From assembly GCF_026625045.1 (NCBI RefSeq), contig NZ_CP113089.1:992001-1056000 (forward strand): a DNA stretch of 64,000 nt, given 5' to 3'. A model generated the notes under the pieces. That model was given only the letters and a program-made list of their open reading frames with translations. It was not told the origin of the DNA and made no database searches. Positions 1-8,444 of the stretch are shown here, one piece after another; the stretch's first letter is position 1, and each line of letters starts with the position of its first letter. The DNA is from Microcella daejeonensis (GTDB lineage: Bacteria > Actinomycetota > Actinomycetes > Actinomycetales > Microbacteriaceae). The translations under genes were made by a program, and so were the position numbers.

Positions 1-153
1 CTGGGCCGAGTAGCTCTCGAGCACGGTGCGGCGGTTGCGGTCGTCGTCGCTGAGCGCGTCGACGGCGAACACCTGGATGACGCTCGTGGAGACGAAGAGG
101 GCGAGGAACATCGCCAGGGCGACGACGCTCACGCGGCGCAGTTCTTTGTTCAT
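1..153 (-). CDS. pbpA: PbpA-type peptidoglycan transpeptidase, N-terminus only (cut by window edge)
   Basis: Only the first 51 codons are inside the window. They begin MNKELRRVSVVALAMF and give a short basic head followed by one membrane helix at about residues 7-27, as expected for the signal anchor of a class B penicillin-binding protein that cross-links peptidoglycan outside the membrane. The start codon overlaps the stop of the upstream SEDS gene as ATGA, so the two are translationally coupled. Order and coupling match the actinobacterial rodA-pbpA pair. No catalytic motif is visible because the rest lies beyond base 1. The call rests on context plus the anchor. Confidence 0.75.
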   Translation of the reverse strand, partial: MNKELRRVSVVALAMFLALFVSTSVIQVFAVDALSDDDRNRRTVLESYSAQ

Positions 154-1574
154 CAGTCGTCGACCACCAATCTCGGCTGGTGGCGCACCGTGTCGGAGAG
201 CCGCAGCAGGAGCGCGGCGATGATCCAGTTGGCGACGAGGGAGGACCCGCCCGCCGCGAGGAACGGCGTCGTGAGCCCGGTGAGCGGGATGACGCGGGTG
301 ACGCCGCCGATGACGATGAACACCTGCAGCACGATCACGAAGGAGAGGCCGACGGCGAGCAGACGGCCGAAGTCGTCGGGGCCGTTGAACCCGATGCGGA
401 AGCCGCGCGCGACGAGCAGCAGGTACAGGCCGAGCACGGCGAAGATGCCGACGAGGCCGAGCTCCTCGCCGAGGCTCGCGATGATGTAGTCGCTCTCGGC
501 GAGCGGGGTCAGATCGGGGCGCCCCTGACCGAGACCGGTGCCGATCAACCCGCCGTTCGCCATGCCGAACATGCCCTGCACGAGCTGGTAGCTGCCGCCG
601 ATCGCGTCGTAGACCTCGGGGTTGAACGAGTCGAGCCAGGCGGCGAAACGGCCCTCGACGTAGGTGAGGGTGCGGCTGGCGATCGCCGCGCCGCCGAGGA
701 AGAGCCCGAGGCCCAGCAGCACCCAGCTGAGGCGCCCGGTCGAGATGTAGATCATCACGACGAAGAGGCCGAAGTAGAGCAGCGAGGTGCCGAGGTCGCG
801 CTGGAAGATGAGCACGCCGAGCGACGCGACCCAGATGATGAGGATCGGCCCGAGGTCGCGGGCGCGCGGCAGCTGCACGCCGAGCACGCGCGTGCCGACC
901 ATCGACAGCGAGTCGCGGGCCGTGACGAGGTAGCCGGCGAAGAAGACCGCGAGCGCGATCTTGGCGATCTCGCCCGGCTGGAAGGTGAAGCCCGCGACCG
1001 AGATCCACAGCCGCGCGCCGTTGATCACGGTGCCGAGGCCGGGGACGAAGGGCAGCAGCAGCAGCGCGATGCCCACCGCCATCGCGATGTAGCGGTAGCG
1101 CGCCAGGGCGCGGTGGTTGCGCACGACGAGGAGCACGATGAGCGCGAGCACCATCGCGAGCGCCATCCACATCATCTGGCGCAGCCCCAGGCCGTCCCAG
1201 CCCTCGTAGCCGCGCGCGATGTCGATGCGGTAGATCATCGCGATGCCGAGCCCGTTGAGGGTCGTGATGATCGGCAGGATGAAGGGATCGGCATCACGCG
1301 CCACGAAGCGCAGCGCGATGTGCATGACGAGCGCGAGTCCGGCGAGGCCCGCGCCGAAGCCGAGCACCGTGGTGTCGATCTCGCCGAGGGCGCCGAGCTG
1401 CACGAGCGCGATGGCGCCGGCGTTGATGATCGTCGCGAGAGCGAGCAGCAGCAGCTCGAGGTTGCGCAGGCGCGCGGGCTGCTTGATCGTCAGCACGATC
1501 GACTGCGTGAAGCTCAGCCGCGGATCCTCCGCGGGCGCGGCGCCGGCCGCCCCGGCGGTGACGGGGGCGGTCAT
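153..1574 (-). CDS. rodA: RodA/FtsW-family SEDS peptidoglycan glycosyltransferase
   Basis: Integral membrane enzyme that polymerises lipid II glycan strands together with its class B PBP partner. The 473-residue product is nearly all hydrophobic helices. It carries the SEDS signatures GGSYQLVQG, GLIGTGLGQG, the SDYIIASLGEELG block and the C-terminal LTTPFLAAGGSS stretch; the acidic WLDSF just before GGSYQ is the usual catalytic region. The ATG at 1574 is preferred: a start at 1643 would add 23 Pro/Ser-rich residues lying inside the phosphatase gene. It is 13 bases after pstP and overlaps pbpA by ATGA. A division role (FtsW) cannot be excluded, but linkage to pbpA and pstP favours RodA. Confidence 0.93.
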   Translation of the reverse strand: MTAPVTAGAAGAAPAEDPRLSFTQSIVLTIKQPARLRNLELLLLALATIINAGAIALVQLGALGEIDTTVLGFGAGLAGLALVMHIALRFVARDADPFILPIITTLNGLGIAMIYRIDIARGYEGWDGLGLRQMMWMALAMVLALIVLLVVRNHRALARYRYIAMAVGIALLLLPFVPGLGTVINGARLWISVAGFTFQPGEIAKIALAVFFAGYLVTARDSLSMVGTRVLGVQLPRARDLGPILIIWVASLGVLIFQRDLGTSLLYFGLFVVMIYISTGRLSWVLLGLGLFLGGAAIASRTLTYVEGRFAAWLDSFNPEVYDAIGGSYQLVQGMFGMANGGLIGTGLGQGRPDLTPLAESDYIIASLGEELGLVGIFAVLGLYLLLVARGFRIGFNGPDDFGRLLAVGLSFVIVLQVFIVIGGVTRVIPLTGLTTPFLAAGGSSLVANWIIAALLLRLSDTVRHQPRLVVDD

Positions 1575-1587
1575 GGGCGCGGTGGGC

Positions 1588-2826
1588 TCAGTCGGCGACA
1601 CCCTGCAACCTCTCGACGATGGAGAAGGCGTCGGCGCGGTCATCGGCGTTGATGGTCGACTCGACGCTCTGGCGGCTGAACGGCGGCAGGCTCTCGACCG
1701 GGATGTCGCTCTCGAACTCGACGCTCGAGAGCGGGATGGGGCCGATGCCCTGCTGCACGCCGCGGAACACGGCGACGTTGCCCTCGGAGACGCCGACGAA
1801 GTAGCGGGTCTGGGTCCACTGGTAGCCCGCGACGAGGGCGCCGACGATGAGGGCGACGATGAGGGTGATGCCGACCGACCAGGTGACGCGGCGGCGGATG
1901 CGGCGCCGGCGGTCCTCCGCGATGAGCTCGCGCAGGAACTCCTCGGACTCGGGCTCGAAGTGCTCGTTCTCGGCCGGCGACGCCGACTTCAGCGGGTGCA
2001 GCAGCAGGTCGGGCAGGCTGCGCCGGCGCACCGCCGCGCTCGTCTCGTAGGCGGGCGGCTTGCTGGCCGAGCCCACCATCACGGGGCGGGATGCCGCGCT
2101 CGAGGCGTCGTCGTCGACCCCCACGATCGCGACCGTGACGTTGTCGGGCGCGCCGTGGTCGAGGCTGTCGTCGATGAGCGCCTGCACCGCCTCCTCGGCG
2201 CTCGGAACGCGCTCGAGCACCTCGGCGATCTTCTCCTCGGTGACGTAGCCGCTCAGGCCGTCGGAGCACAGCAGCCAGCGGTCGCCGGGCTGCGTCTCGA
2301 CGATCATCGTGTCGATCTCGGGCGTGATGTCGACGTCGCCGAGGACGCGCATGAGCACCGACCGCCGCGGGTGGACCGCGGCCTCCTCGGGCGTGATGCG
2401 GCCCGAGTCGACGAGGCGCTGCACGAAGGTGTGATCCTTGGTGATCTGCTCGAGCGAGCCCGCGCGCCAGCGGTAGATGCGCGAGTCGCCGATGTGGGCG
2501 ATGACCATCCGGTCGCCGACGCGCACCATGCCGCTGACGGTCGTGCCCATGCCCGTCAGCTCGGGATGCTCGTACACGGCCTCGGCGAGCTCCTGGTTGG
2601 CCTCGAGCAGGGCCTGCGCGAGCTCGCTCTCAGCGGCCTCGACGCTGTCGAAGGCGTGGTCGGTGTGCGCGATGGCCTGGATGGCGAGGGCGCTCGCGAC
2701 GTCACCGCCCGCGTGGCCGCCCATCCCGTCGGCGACGACGAAGAGGTGGTCGCCGACGTAGCCGGAATCCTGGTTGTTGGCCCGGATCTTGCCGACGTGC
2801 GAGGCGGCCGCGGTACGCGTCGTCAT
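1588..2826 (-). CDS. pstP: PP2C-family Ser/Thr protein phosphatase PstP
   Basis: Metal-dependent phosphatase that reverses phosphorylation by PknA/PknB-type kinases controlling envelope growth. The catalytic domain (about residues 1-235) shows the PP2C metal motifs: NNQDS, ADGMGGHAGGD, CSDGLSGY and APDNVTV. A linker rich in Ser/Arg follows, then one membrane helix near residues 312-335 and a roughly 75-residue extracytoplasmic tail, the standard PstP layout. The ATG at 2826 lies 4 bases after fhaB. Substrates are probably the neighbouring FHA proteins and the SEDS-PBP pair; the kinases themselves must lie left of the window. Confidence 0.95.
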   Translation of the reverse strand: MTTRTAAASHVGKIRANNQDSGYVGDHLFVVADGMGGHAGGDVASALAIQAIAHTDHAFDSVEAAESELAQALLEANQELAEAVYEHPELTGMGTTVSGMVRVGDRMVIAHIGDSRIYRWRAGSLEQITKDHTFVQRLVDSGRITPEEAAVHPRRSVLMRVLGDVDITPEIDTMIVETQPGDRWLLCSDGLSGYVTEEKIAEVLERVPSAEEAVQALIDDSLDHGAPDNVTVAIVGVDDDASSAASRPVMVGSASKPPAYETSAAVRRRSLPDLLLHPLKSASPAENEHFEPESEEFLRELIAEDRRRRIRRRVTWSVGITLIVALIVGALVAGYQWTQTRYFVGVSEGNVAVFRGVQQGIGPIPLSSVEFESDIPVESLPPFSRQSVESTINADDRADAFSIVERLQGVAD

Positions 2827-2830
2827 CCGC

Positions 2831-3394
2831 CTACCGTCGCAGCTCGAACGTCGTCGTGCCGATGCTCACGGGCGTTCCGGTGGGAACGGGGGTGGGGATG
2901 CTCACGCGCTTGCCGTCGAGGAAGGTGCCGTTGGTGGAGTCCAGATCCTGGATCATCCACTTGTCGCCCCACAGCATCAGCCGCGCGTGGTGCGTGGAGG
3001 TGTAGTCGTCGCGGATGACGAGGCCCGAGTCGGCCGAGCGGCCGATGGTCAGCTGCTCGTCGCCCAGCTCGAGCTCGATGCCCTCCTTCGCGCCGGAGGT
3101 GATGACGAGTCGTCGGGCGGGCGGGCCGTCGACCGCCGCCGGCGCGGAGGAGCGCGGCACGGCGCCCATCGCCTCGGTCGGAGCGGAGGATGCGGCGGAG
3201 GGCGGGGGGGCGGCCGCGGCCGGAGCGGCGACGGCGACGGGCGCGGGCGATGCGGATGCCGCGCCGCGCTCGGGCAGGCGGCGCACCTTCTGGCCGAAGA
3301 GGTCGCTGCGCAGCGCGTAGACGATCGAGAAGACGAAGGCCCACATCAGGATGAGGAACCCGATCTGGAGGAGGAGGAGGGTCAGCCCGCTCAT
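2831..3394 (-). CDS. fhaB: FHA-domain signalling protein FhaB (FipA-like)
   Basis: Membrane-anchored phosphothreonine reader. Residues 5-28 form one membrane helix (start MSGLTLLLLQIGF), residues about 40-95 are an Ala/Pro-rich linker, and about 105-185 are an FHA domain with GRSADSGL, the STHHARL segment and DSTNGTFLDG. The length (187 aa) is slightly above the mycobacterial homologue because of the linker. Its ATG overlaps the fhaA stop (ATGA), and it precedes pstP by 4 bases. In related actinobacteria FhaB links kinase signalling to cell division and polar growth; that role is transferred by family and synteny. Confidence 0.92.
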   Translation of the reverse strand: MSGLTLLLLQIGFLILMWAFVFSIVYALRSDLFGQKVRRLPERGAASASPAPVAVAAPAAAAPPPSAASSAPTEAMGAVPRSSAPAAVDGPPARRLVITSGAKEGIELELGDEQLTIGRSADSGLVIRDDYTSTHHARLMLWGDKWMIQDLDSTNGTFLDGKRVSIPTPVPTGTPVSIGTTTFELRR

Positions 3395-4092
3395 CGTGCG
3401 CTCCCTCTGCTCTGATCGCCGCCGCGCTCGGCGCGGGCGAGCACCCGGAAGAGGATGCGCGTGCGACCGATCTCGATGACGCTATCGGGCGGGAGGGCCG
3501 CCTGGGTGAATCGCTCACCATTGAGCAGCGAGCCGTTCGTCGACCCGAGGTCGTTGACCTGGCCGCGCTCGCCGTTCCACAGGATCTCGATGTGCTTGCG
3601 GCTCGTTCCCGAGTCGTCGAGGGTGATGTCGGCGTCGGATCCGCGCCCGATGACGGTGCGCGAGCGGGTGATCGGGTGGCGGGTGCCGTCGATGTCGAGC
3701 ACGGGCATCCACACCACCGAGCCCTTGACGCTCGCCGACTCGACGCGCACGACGCCCTCGGAGAGCGAGGAGTCGTCGACGAGGGAGATGCGGATGCCGC
3801 CGGGGAAGGTGTAGCGCTGCGCCGCCGCGTGCTTCTGCACCAGCTCGGTGAGCTCGTCGATGAGCGTCTCGCCGAGCGACGACATGCGCTGGAAGTCGGG
3901 GGAGGAGAGCCGCACCGTCAGATCGTTGGGCGCGAGGATGCGGTCGCGCGAGACGACGGCGGCCTTCGTGTCGAGCTCGCGCCGCAGGGCGGCGGAGACC
4001 TCGACGGGCTGCACGCCGCTCTTGAACGTCTTGGCGAAGGCGCCGCCGACGGCGCGCTCGAGCCCGCGCTCGAAGCTGTCGAGAAGCCCCAT
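3391..4092 (-). CDS. fhaA: DUF3662 plus FHA-domain protein FhaA
   Basis: The first gene of the cassette, 233 residues from the ATG at 4092. That start has a strong GGAGG eleven bases upstream; the open frame continues upstream through the tRNA region but lacks family sequence. Residues 1-125 are the DUF3662 domain (MGLLDSFERGLERAVGGAF), and residues about 145-225 are an FHA domain with VIGRGSDADI, SRKHIEI and DLGSTNGSLLNG. FhaA binds phosphorylated partners such as the MviN/MurJ pseudokinase in mycobacteria and restrains peptidoglycan synthesis; here that is family knowledge. The low-complexity spacer seen in long mycobacterial FhaA is absent, so this is the short form. Confidence 0.93.
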   Translation of the reverse strand: MGLLDSFERGLERAVGGAFAKTFKSGVQPVEVSAALRRELDTKAAVVSRDRILAPNDLTVRLSSPDFQRMSSLGETLIDELTELVQKHAAAQRYTFPGGIRISLVDDSSLSEGVVRVESASVKGSVVWMPVLDIDGTRHPITRSRTVIGRGSDADITLDDSGTSRKHIEILWNGERGQVNDLGSTNGSLLNGERFTQAALPPDSVIEIGRTRILFRVLARAERGGDQSRGSAR

Positions 4093-4301
4093 GTCGCGAC
4101 CTCCTTCAGCGATGGACTCCTCAGAGGATAGTGGGATGCGCTGGCGGGTCGGGGTGCCTGCACCCCCCGCAGGGGCCGGATGCGCGGATTCGCAGGTCGT
4201 TCGAGGGGTTCGGCGGGCCCGTTCGGAGCCCGGCGCGCGACCGGCGACGGTGCCGCGCTGTGCTAATCTCGCTGAGTTGTCGGGCGTTCTGCGCCCGATG
4301 C

Positions 4302-4388
4302 GCGCGAGTGGCGGAATTGGCAGACGCGCTGGCTTCAGGTGCCAGTGTTCGAAAGGACGTGGGGGTTCAAGTCCCCCCTCGCGCACCA
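4302..4388 (+). tRNA. tRNA-Leu (anticodon CAG)
   Basis: An 87-base cloverleaf with a long variable arm (class II). The acceptor stem GCGCGAG pairs with CTCGCGC, the D-arm is GGCGGAATTGGCAGACGC, the anticodon loop is TTCAGGT giving CAG, the T-arm is GGGGGTTCAAGTCCCCC, and the 3' CCA is encoded. CAG reads CTG, by far the commonest leucine codon in these genes. It stands alone on the plus strand, divergent from fhaA, and is followed by a strong GC hairpin. Confidence 0.97.
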
Positions 4389-4439
4389 GGGTTCGATCAC
4401 CGGTCCAGCTGATGGATCGGGGGCAGCCCGACGGTGATC

Positions 4440-4465
4440 AGGGCCCCCGGGAGACCGGGGGCCCT
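4440..4465 (+). terminator. Hairpin terminator between tRNA-Leu and usp
   Basis: A perfect 11-bp stem (AGGGCCCCCGG / CCGGGGGCCCT) with a 4-base GAGA loop lies about 50 bases after the tRNA and before the convergent usp 3' end. No T-tract follows, as is common in high-GC actinobacteria, and the symmetry would let it serve both strands. Confidence 0.75.
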
Positions 4466-4512
4466 TCGTCGTTCCTGCAGGTACGGCCGACGGGGGATGC
4501 GCGGCGACGCGG

Positions 4513-5355
4513 TCAGCGCACGACGACGGTCGTGGTGGCGAGACGGCTGAGCACCTGCTGACTGGTGGAGCCGAGGAGGAAGCGGGCGATGCGACCGCGG
4601 CCGTGGGAGCCGATGACGGCGAGGCGCGCGTGCGCCGCCAGCCGATTGATCACGAGGTCCGGCCTGGTCGTGCGCTCGATCACGCGGCGCACCTCGACAT
4701 CGGGGTAGGTCTGCGCCAGTCCGGCGACGGAGATCGCCAGCTCCTCCTCCGTCAGCTTCTGCATGTTCTCCATGTAGTGGTCGGGGTAGGCCCGCATCCC
4801 GAAAGGCAGCGGCACCGGCGACCAGGTTCCGATGACGGTGAGCGGTTCGCCGAACCGGTCCGCCTCCGAGGCGGCGAACGCGATCGCGAGCTCCGACACC
4901 TCCGACCCGTCCGAGCCGACCACCACGCCCGATCGCTCGCCCGGGTCGACGTCGGGCACGACGGCGACCGGGCACCGCGCGCCCGCGGAGATGCGGATTC
5001 CGTGCGGCCCGCGTGCCGGCCCGGACGCCGGCCCGCGGTAGTCGCTGCCGATGACGAGCAGAGCGGCTCCCGCCGACGACTCGATGAGGCGCTCCACCGG
5101 GCTGCCCCGTGCGATGCGGGTCTCGACGGGCACGCCGCGCGCACGGACGCGATCGGCCTCCTGCGCCAGCAGACCCTCCGTCCGGCGGAGGGCCTCGTCG
5201 ATCACCGCCATCTCGCCGGCGATGCCGATCGCGGTGCCGACGACCGCGACGAGCTCCAGTCGACCGTCCAGGCTCGCCGCTCGATCGACGGCCCAGTCCA
5301 GGGCCCGGCGAGACCCGGGCGCGTCCGTCAGGCCGACGACGATCCTCTCCGTCAT
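4513..5355 (-). CDS. Universal stress protein with two tandem Usp domains
   Basis: A 280-residue cytoplasmic protein made of two Usp (alpha/beta, adenine-nucleotide-binding) repeats. Repeat 1, residues 1-140, begins MTERIVVGLTDAPGSRRALDWA and ends with LLVIGSDYRG. Repeat 2, residues about 148-280, contains VVVGSDGSEVS and ends with the G-x2-G-x9-G(S/T)-type ATP motif GSHGRGRIARFLLGSTS. Tandem Usp proteins of this size are typical of actinobacterial dormancy and hypoxia regulons. The ATG at 5355 follows GGAGGA at a good distance. It is divergent from the membrane gene and zinc alcohol dehydrogenase, and a possible DevR-like box lies about 90 bases upstream. Confidence 0.93.
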   Translation of the reverse strand: MTERIVVGLTDAPGSRRALDWAVDRAASLDGRLELVAVVGTAIGIAGEMAVIDEALRRTEGLLAQEADRVRARGVPVETRIARGSPVERLIESSAGAALLVIGSDYRGPASGPARGPHGIRISAGARCPVAVVPDVDPGERSGVVVGSDGSEVSELAIAFAASEADRFGEPLTVIGTWSPVPLPFGMRAYPDHYMENMQKLTEEELAISVAGLAQTYPDVEVRRVIERTTRPDLVINRLAAHARLAVIGSHGRGRIARFLLGSTSQQVLSRLATTTVVVR

Positions 5356-5441
5356 GGGATCCTCCTCCGCATCGGAGCAGCGCCGCTGCCGGCGCCGCTG
5401 ACCGTCCTCCCGCGAGCATGACGCTGCTCGGCCGCAGGGGC

Positions 5442-5456
5442 TAGTACCGAAGGTCC
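5442..5456 (-). promoter_or_regulatory. Possible DevR/DosR-like box upstream of usp
   Basis: On the minus strand the sequence AGGACCTTCGGTACTA resembles the imperfect palindrome of actinobacterial dormancy-regulator sites (consensus near GGGACTTTCGGCCCT). It sits about 90 bases ahead of the usp start, and usp genes are classic targets. The match is imperfect and was made by eye, so this is tentative. Confidence 0.3.
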
Positions 5457-5561
5457 TGACCTGCGCGGTGATGAGCCGGGATGCGCCGGGATGCCCGGAT
5501 CCGGTGCGACCGCGCCCCGGCTGCTCTGGCGCGGGATGCGAGCATCGCTTACCGTCGGGGC

Positions 5562-5831
5562 ATGACGCCGTCGCAGCGAGCACTCCTGTGGTGGGCGGGC
5601 GCGGCTGCCGCGGTGATGCTCGCCGTGCTCGCCCTCGGCTGGCAGACGGTCACCTGCCCGACGAGCATCGCGCCGGCCGGCGGGGACTGCGTCAGGGAGC
5701 CGAGCGTCGAGCAGTCCATCGTCATGGCGGTGATCTGCGCCGGGGCCGCCCTGCTCTGCGGATGGCGCGCGGTGCGGGCGCGGCGGGCCGGGCGGGCTGT
5801 ACCACCATCGCGACCGGATCGCCTGCTCTGA
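5562..5831 (+). CDS. Small two-helix membrane protein, function unknown
   Basis: An 89-residue protein starting at the ATG at 5562 (MTPSQRALLWWAG). It has two predicted membrane helices, residues about 8-27 and 52-70, joined by an exposed loop with two Cys (QTVTCPTS and GGDCVRE) that could form a disulfide outside the membrane. The C-terminus is short and Arg-rich. I do not recognise a family. It is divergent from usp and lies 99 bases ahead of the alcohol dehydrogenase, possibly in the same transcript. Confidence 0.65.
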   Translation: MTPSQRALLWWAGAAAAVMLAVLALGWQTVTCPTSIAPAGGDCVREPSVEQSIVMAVICAGAALLCGWRAVRARRAGRAVPPSRPDRLL

Positions 5832-5930
5832 GGTCGGGACTCCTCCCAGGAGCGGCTGGTGGACTCGGGGAACCGGGCGGGAACGCTTCCGCTCGTCCGA
5901 CGCCTCCCGCCGATCACCCCGAGGAGAACC

Positions 5931-6977
5931 ATGCGCACCGTCACCGCCTACGCCGCTCCGTCCGCGACCGAGCCGCTCGTCAAGACCACCATCGACCGCC
6001 GCGACGTCGGGCCGAAGGACGTCATGATCGACATCGCCTACGCCGGCATCTGCCACTCCGACATCCACACCGTGCGCGGCGAGTGGGGCGAGATCCAGTA
6101 CCCGCAGGTCGTCGGCCACGAGATCGTCGGCACCGTCACCGAGGTCGGCGCGGAGGTCACGAAGCACAAGGTCGGCGACCGCGTCGGCGTGGGCTGCATG
6201 GTCAACTCGTGCCGCGAGTGCGAGTACTGCCTGCGCGGCGAGGAGCAGTACTGCGCCGAGGGCAACATCGGCACCTACACGGGCGTCGACCCCGCGGACG
6301 GCACCATCACGCAGGGCGGCTACTCGCAGGCCATCGTCGTCACCGAGGACTTCGTGCTGCGCGTGCCCGAGAGCCTCGACGTCGAGAAGGTCGCCCCGCT
6401 GCTGTGCGCCGGCATCACCCTGTACTCCCCGCTGCACCACTGGAAGGCCGGCCCGGGCACGAAGGTCGCCATCGTCGGCCTCGGCGGACTGGGCCACATG
6501 GGCGTGAAGATCGCCGCCGCGCTCGGCGCCGAGGTCACCGTGCTCTCGCAGACGACCTCGAAGAAGGACGACTCGATGCGCTTCGGCGCCACCGCCCACT
6601 CCGCCACGAGCGACCCGGAGACGTTCACGACGCTGGCGAACTCGTTCGACCTCATCATCAACACCGTCTCGGCGAAGGTCGACATGGGCGCCTACCTCGG
6701 TCTGCTGAAGGTCGACGGCACCCTCGTGAACGTGGGCGCCCCCTCCGAGCCGCTCGAGGTTCCGGCGTTCGCCCTCATCCCGGGCCGTCGCAGCTGGGCC
6801 GGTTCCGCCATCGGCGGCATCCGCGAGACGCAGGAGATGCTGGACTTCTGCGCCGAGCACGGCATCCTGCCCGAGACCGAGCTCATCAGCGCCGACCAGA
6901 TCAACGAGGCCTACGAGCGCGTGCTGCGCTCCGACGTGCGCTACCGCTTCGTCATCGACGCCGCCACCCTCGCCTGA
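5931..6977 (+). CDS. Zinc-dependent NAD(P) alcohol dehydrogenase (YahK/CAD-like)
   Basis: A medium-chain zinc alcohol/aldehyde reductase of 348 residues, the usual length of the cinnamyl-alcohol/YahK group. The catalytic zinc ligands are the Cys of GICHSD and the His-Glu of VGHEIVG. The structural zinc uses four Cys in [17 protein letters not shown], and the nucleotide fold is GLGGLGHMG. The ATG at 5931 follows GAGGAG. The likely role is NADPH-linked reduction or oxidation of small aldehydes and alcohols. Its placement beside usp suggests a stress or low-oxygen function, as such genes often share that regulon; that part is inference. Confidence 0.93.
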   Translation: MRTVTAYAAPSATEPLVKTTIDRRDVGPKDVMIDIAYAGICHSDIHTVRGEWGEIQYPQVVGHEIVGTVTEVGAEVTKHKVGDRVGVGCMVNSCRECEYCLRGEEQYCAEGNIGTYTGVDPADGTITQGGYSQAIVVTEDFVLRVPESLDVEKVAPLLCAGITLYSPLHHWKAGPGTKVAIVGLGGLGHMGVKIAAALGAEVTVLSQTTSKKDDSMRFGATAHSATSDPETFTTLANSFDLIINTVSAKVDMGAYLGLLKVDGTLVNVGAPSEPLEVPAFALIPGRRSWAGSAIGGIRETQEMLDFCAEHGILPETELISADQINEAYERVLRSDVRYRFVIDAATLA

Positions 6978-7033
6978 GCACGCTCGTCGGGCGGTGCGGC
7001 TGAGGCCGTGCCGCCCGCGTAGGCTCGAGCACC

Positions 7034-7573
7034 ATGGCAGCCGGCGCAGTGGTCTACACGTTCACCGTGAATCTCGCCGACGTCGATCGCGGGGTCTACG
7101 AGGAGCTGTCGCTGCGGGTCGCGCGGCACCCCTCCGAGACCGACGCGTACATGGTCACGCGAGTGCTCGCGTACTGCCTCGAGTACGGCGAGGGCATCCA
7201 GTTCAGCGAGGGCCTGTCGTCGACGGACGAGCCCGCCGTCGTCGTGCGCGACGCGACCGGGCGCCTCACCGACTGGATCGAGATCGGCGCCCCTGACGCG
7301 GCCCGACTGCACCACGGCAGCAAGCTCGCCGATCGCACCGTCGTCTACACGCACCGCGACCCCGTGCGCGTGGCCTCCGTCTGGGCGGGCAAGAAGATCC
7401 ATCAGGCCGAGCGCATCGTGCTGCGCAGCTTCGACCCCGGCTTCGTCGAGGGGGCGGTGGCGGCGCTCGAGCGGCGCAGCACCGTGACGCTCTCCGTCAC
7501 GGAGGGGCAGCTCTACCTCGACCTCAACGGGGCGGCGCTGAGTTCGGCGCTGCACGAGCAGCCGGTGGGCTGA
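7034..7573 (+). CDS. yaeQ: YaeQ-family protein
   Basis: A 179-residue protein matching YaeQ. It has an N-terminal beta strand region (VYTFTVNLADVDRGVYEEL), the RHPSETDAYMVTRVLAYCLEY block, the EPAVVVRDATGRLTDWIEIG stretch and the WAGKKIHQAERI motif near residue 117. YaeQ has a PD-(D/E)XK nuclease-like fold (the D-E-K set is compatible with DATGRLTDWIEIG), but its cellular role is not settled; early reports linked it to suppression of RfaH loss. Its 3' end overlaps the convergent exporter gene by 50 bases. Confidence 0.9.
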   Translation: MAAGAVVYTFTVNLADVDRGVYEELSLRVARHPSETDAYMVTRVLAYCLEYGEGIQFSEGLSSTDEPAVVVRDATGRLTDWIEIGAPDAARLHHGSKLADRTVVYTHRDPVRVASVWAGKKIHQAERIVLRSFDPGFVEGAVAALERRSTVTLSVTEGQLYLDLNGAALSSALHEQPVG

Positions 7574-8444
7574 GCGCGTCGGGTTCCTCGGGCGCGGCCC
7601 GCAGGCCTCGCCGCTGGGCGCCGGCACCGGCGGCGATCACGAGCGCGATCCCGGCGAGCTGCAGGATGCCCGGCTGCTGCTGCAGCACGATCAGGCCGAG
7701 CAGCAGACCGAAGGCGGGCTCGAGCGCCATGAGGGTGCCGAAGGCGGTCGCCGTCATGCGGCGCAGGGCCATCATCTCGAGCGCGAAGGGCAGCACCGGC
7801 AGCAGCAGGGCGAGCCCGATCGCGAGCGGGATGTGCTCGAGCCGCAGGCCGGGCAGCGCCTGCGGCACCCCGATGATCGCGGCCGTCGCCGCGGCCACGG
7901 GGATGGTGAGGGTGAGCGCCCCGATGCCGTCGAAGCGGTCGCCGACCTTCTGGGTGAGCAGGATGTAGCAGCCCCAGCCGATGCCGGCGAGGGCGGCGAA
8001 GAGCACGCCGAGCGGATCGGTCGCGCCCGTCCACGGCTCGGTCATGAGCACGACGCCCGCGAGCGCGAGGGCCGGCCAGGCGAGCGCCGCCCGCGAAGGG
8101 CTGCGGATCGCGGCGACGGCGAGCGGCCCGAGGAACTCGATCGCGACGGCGGTGCCGAGCGGGATGCGTTCGAGGGCGGCGAGGAAGAAGACGGTGAACA
8201 GCCCCGTCGCGACGCCGAGGCCGAGCAGCGGGGCGACGTCGCTGCGGCGGACGCGCCGCAGCGGGGGACGGGCGATCGCGAGCAGGATGAGCGCCCCGGC
8301 GGTGAGCCGCAGCCACGCCGCACCGCCCGCACCGACGTCGTCGATGAGGCCCGTGGAGAGCGCGGAGCCGAGCTGCACCGACATCATCGCGGTGACGGCG
8401 AGCATCCAGGCGGGGATGCGCGGGCGCGCGCGGGCAGCGGTCAC
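7524..8444 (-). CDS. EamA-family (RhtA-like) metabolite exporter
   Basis: A 306-residue inner-membrane protein with about ten helices in two EamA repeats, the layout of the drug/metabolite transporter superfamily. Features such as GLFTVFFLAALERIPLGTA and ALEPAFGLLLGL fit the RhtA/YdcZ amino-acid and homoserine efflux group. It begins with a GTG that overlaps the stop of the upstream XRE-cupin regulator (GTGA), so the two are one operon and the exporter is very probably the target of that regulator. The substrate is unknown. Its 3' end runs 50 bases into yaeQ on the other strand. Confidence 0.9.
   Translation of the reverse strand: MTAARARPRIPAWMLAVTAMMSVQLGSALSTGLIDDVGAGGAAWLRLTAGALILLAIARPPLRRVRRSDVAPLLGLGVATGLFTVFFLAALERIPLGTAVAIEFLGPLAVAAIRSPSRAALAWPALALAGVVLMTEPWTGATDPLGVLFAALAGIGWGCYILLTQKVGDRFDGIGALTLTIPVAAATAAIIGVPQALPGLRLEHIPLAIGLALLLPVLPFALEMMALRRMTATAFGTLMALEPAFGLLLGLIVLQQQPGILQLAGIALVIAAGAGAQRRGLRAAPEEPDALSPPAARAAPNSAPPR

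Noticed and set aside
180..1652. Long plus-strand open frame antisense to rodA (490 codons)
   Set aside because: It is an Arg/Glu/Ala-rich shadow produced by high GC; no family motifs, no ribosome site, and the minus-strand product has full SEDS signatures.
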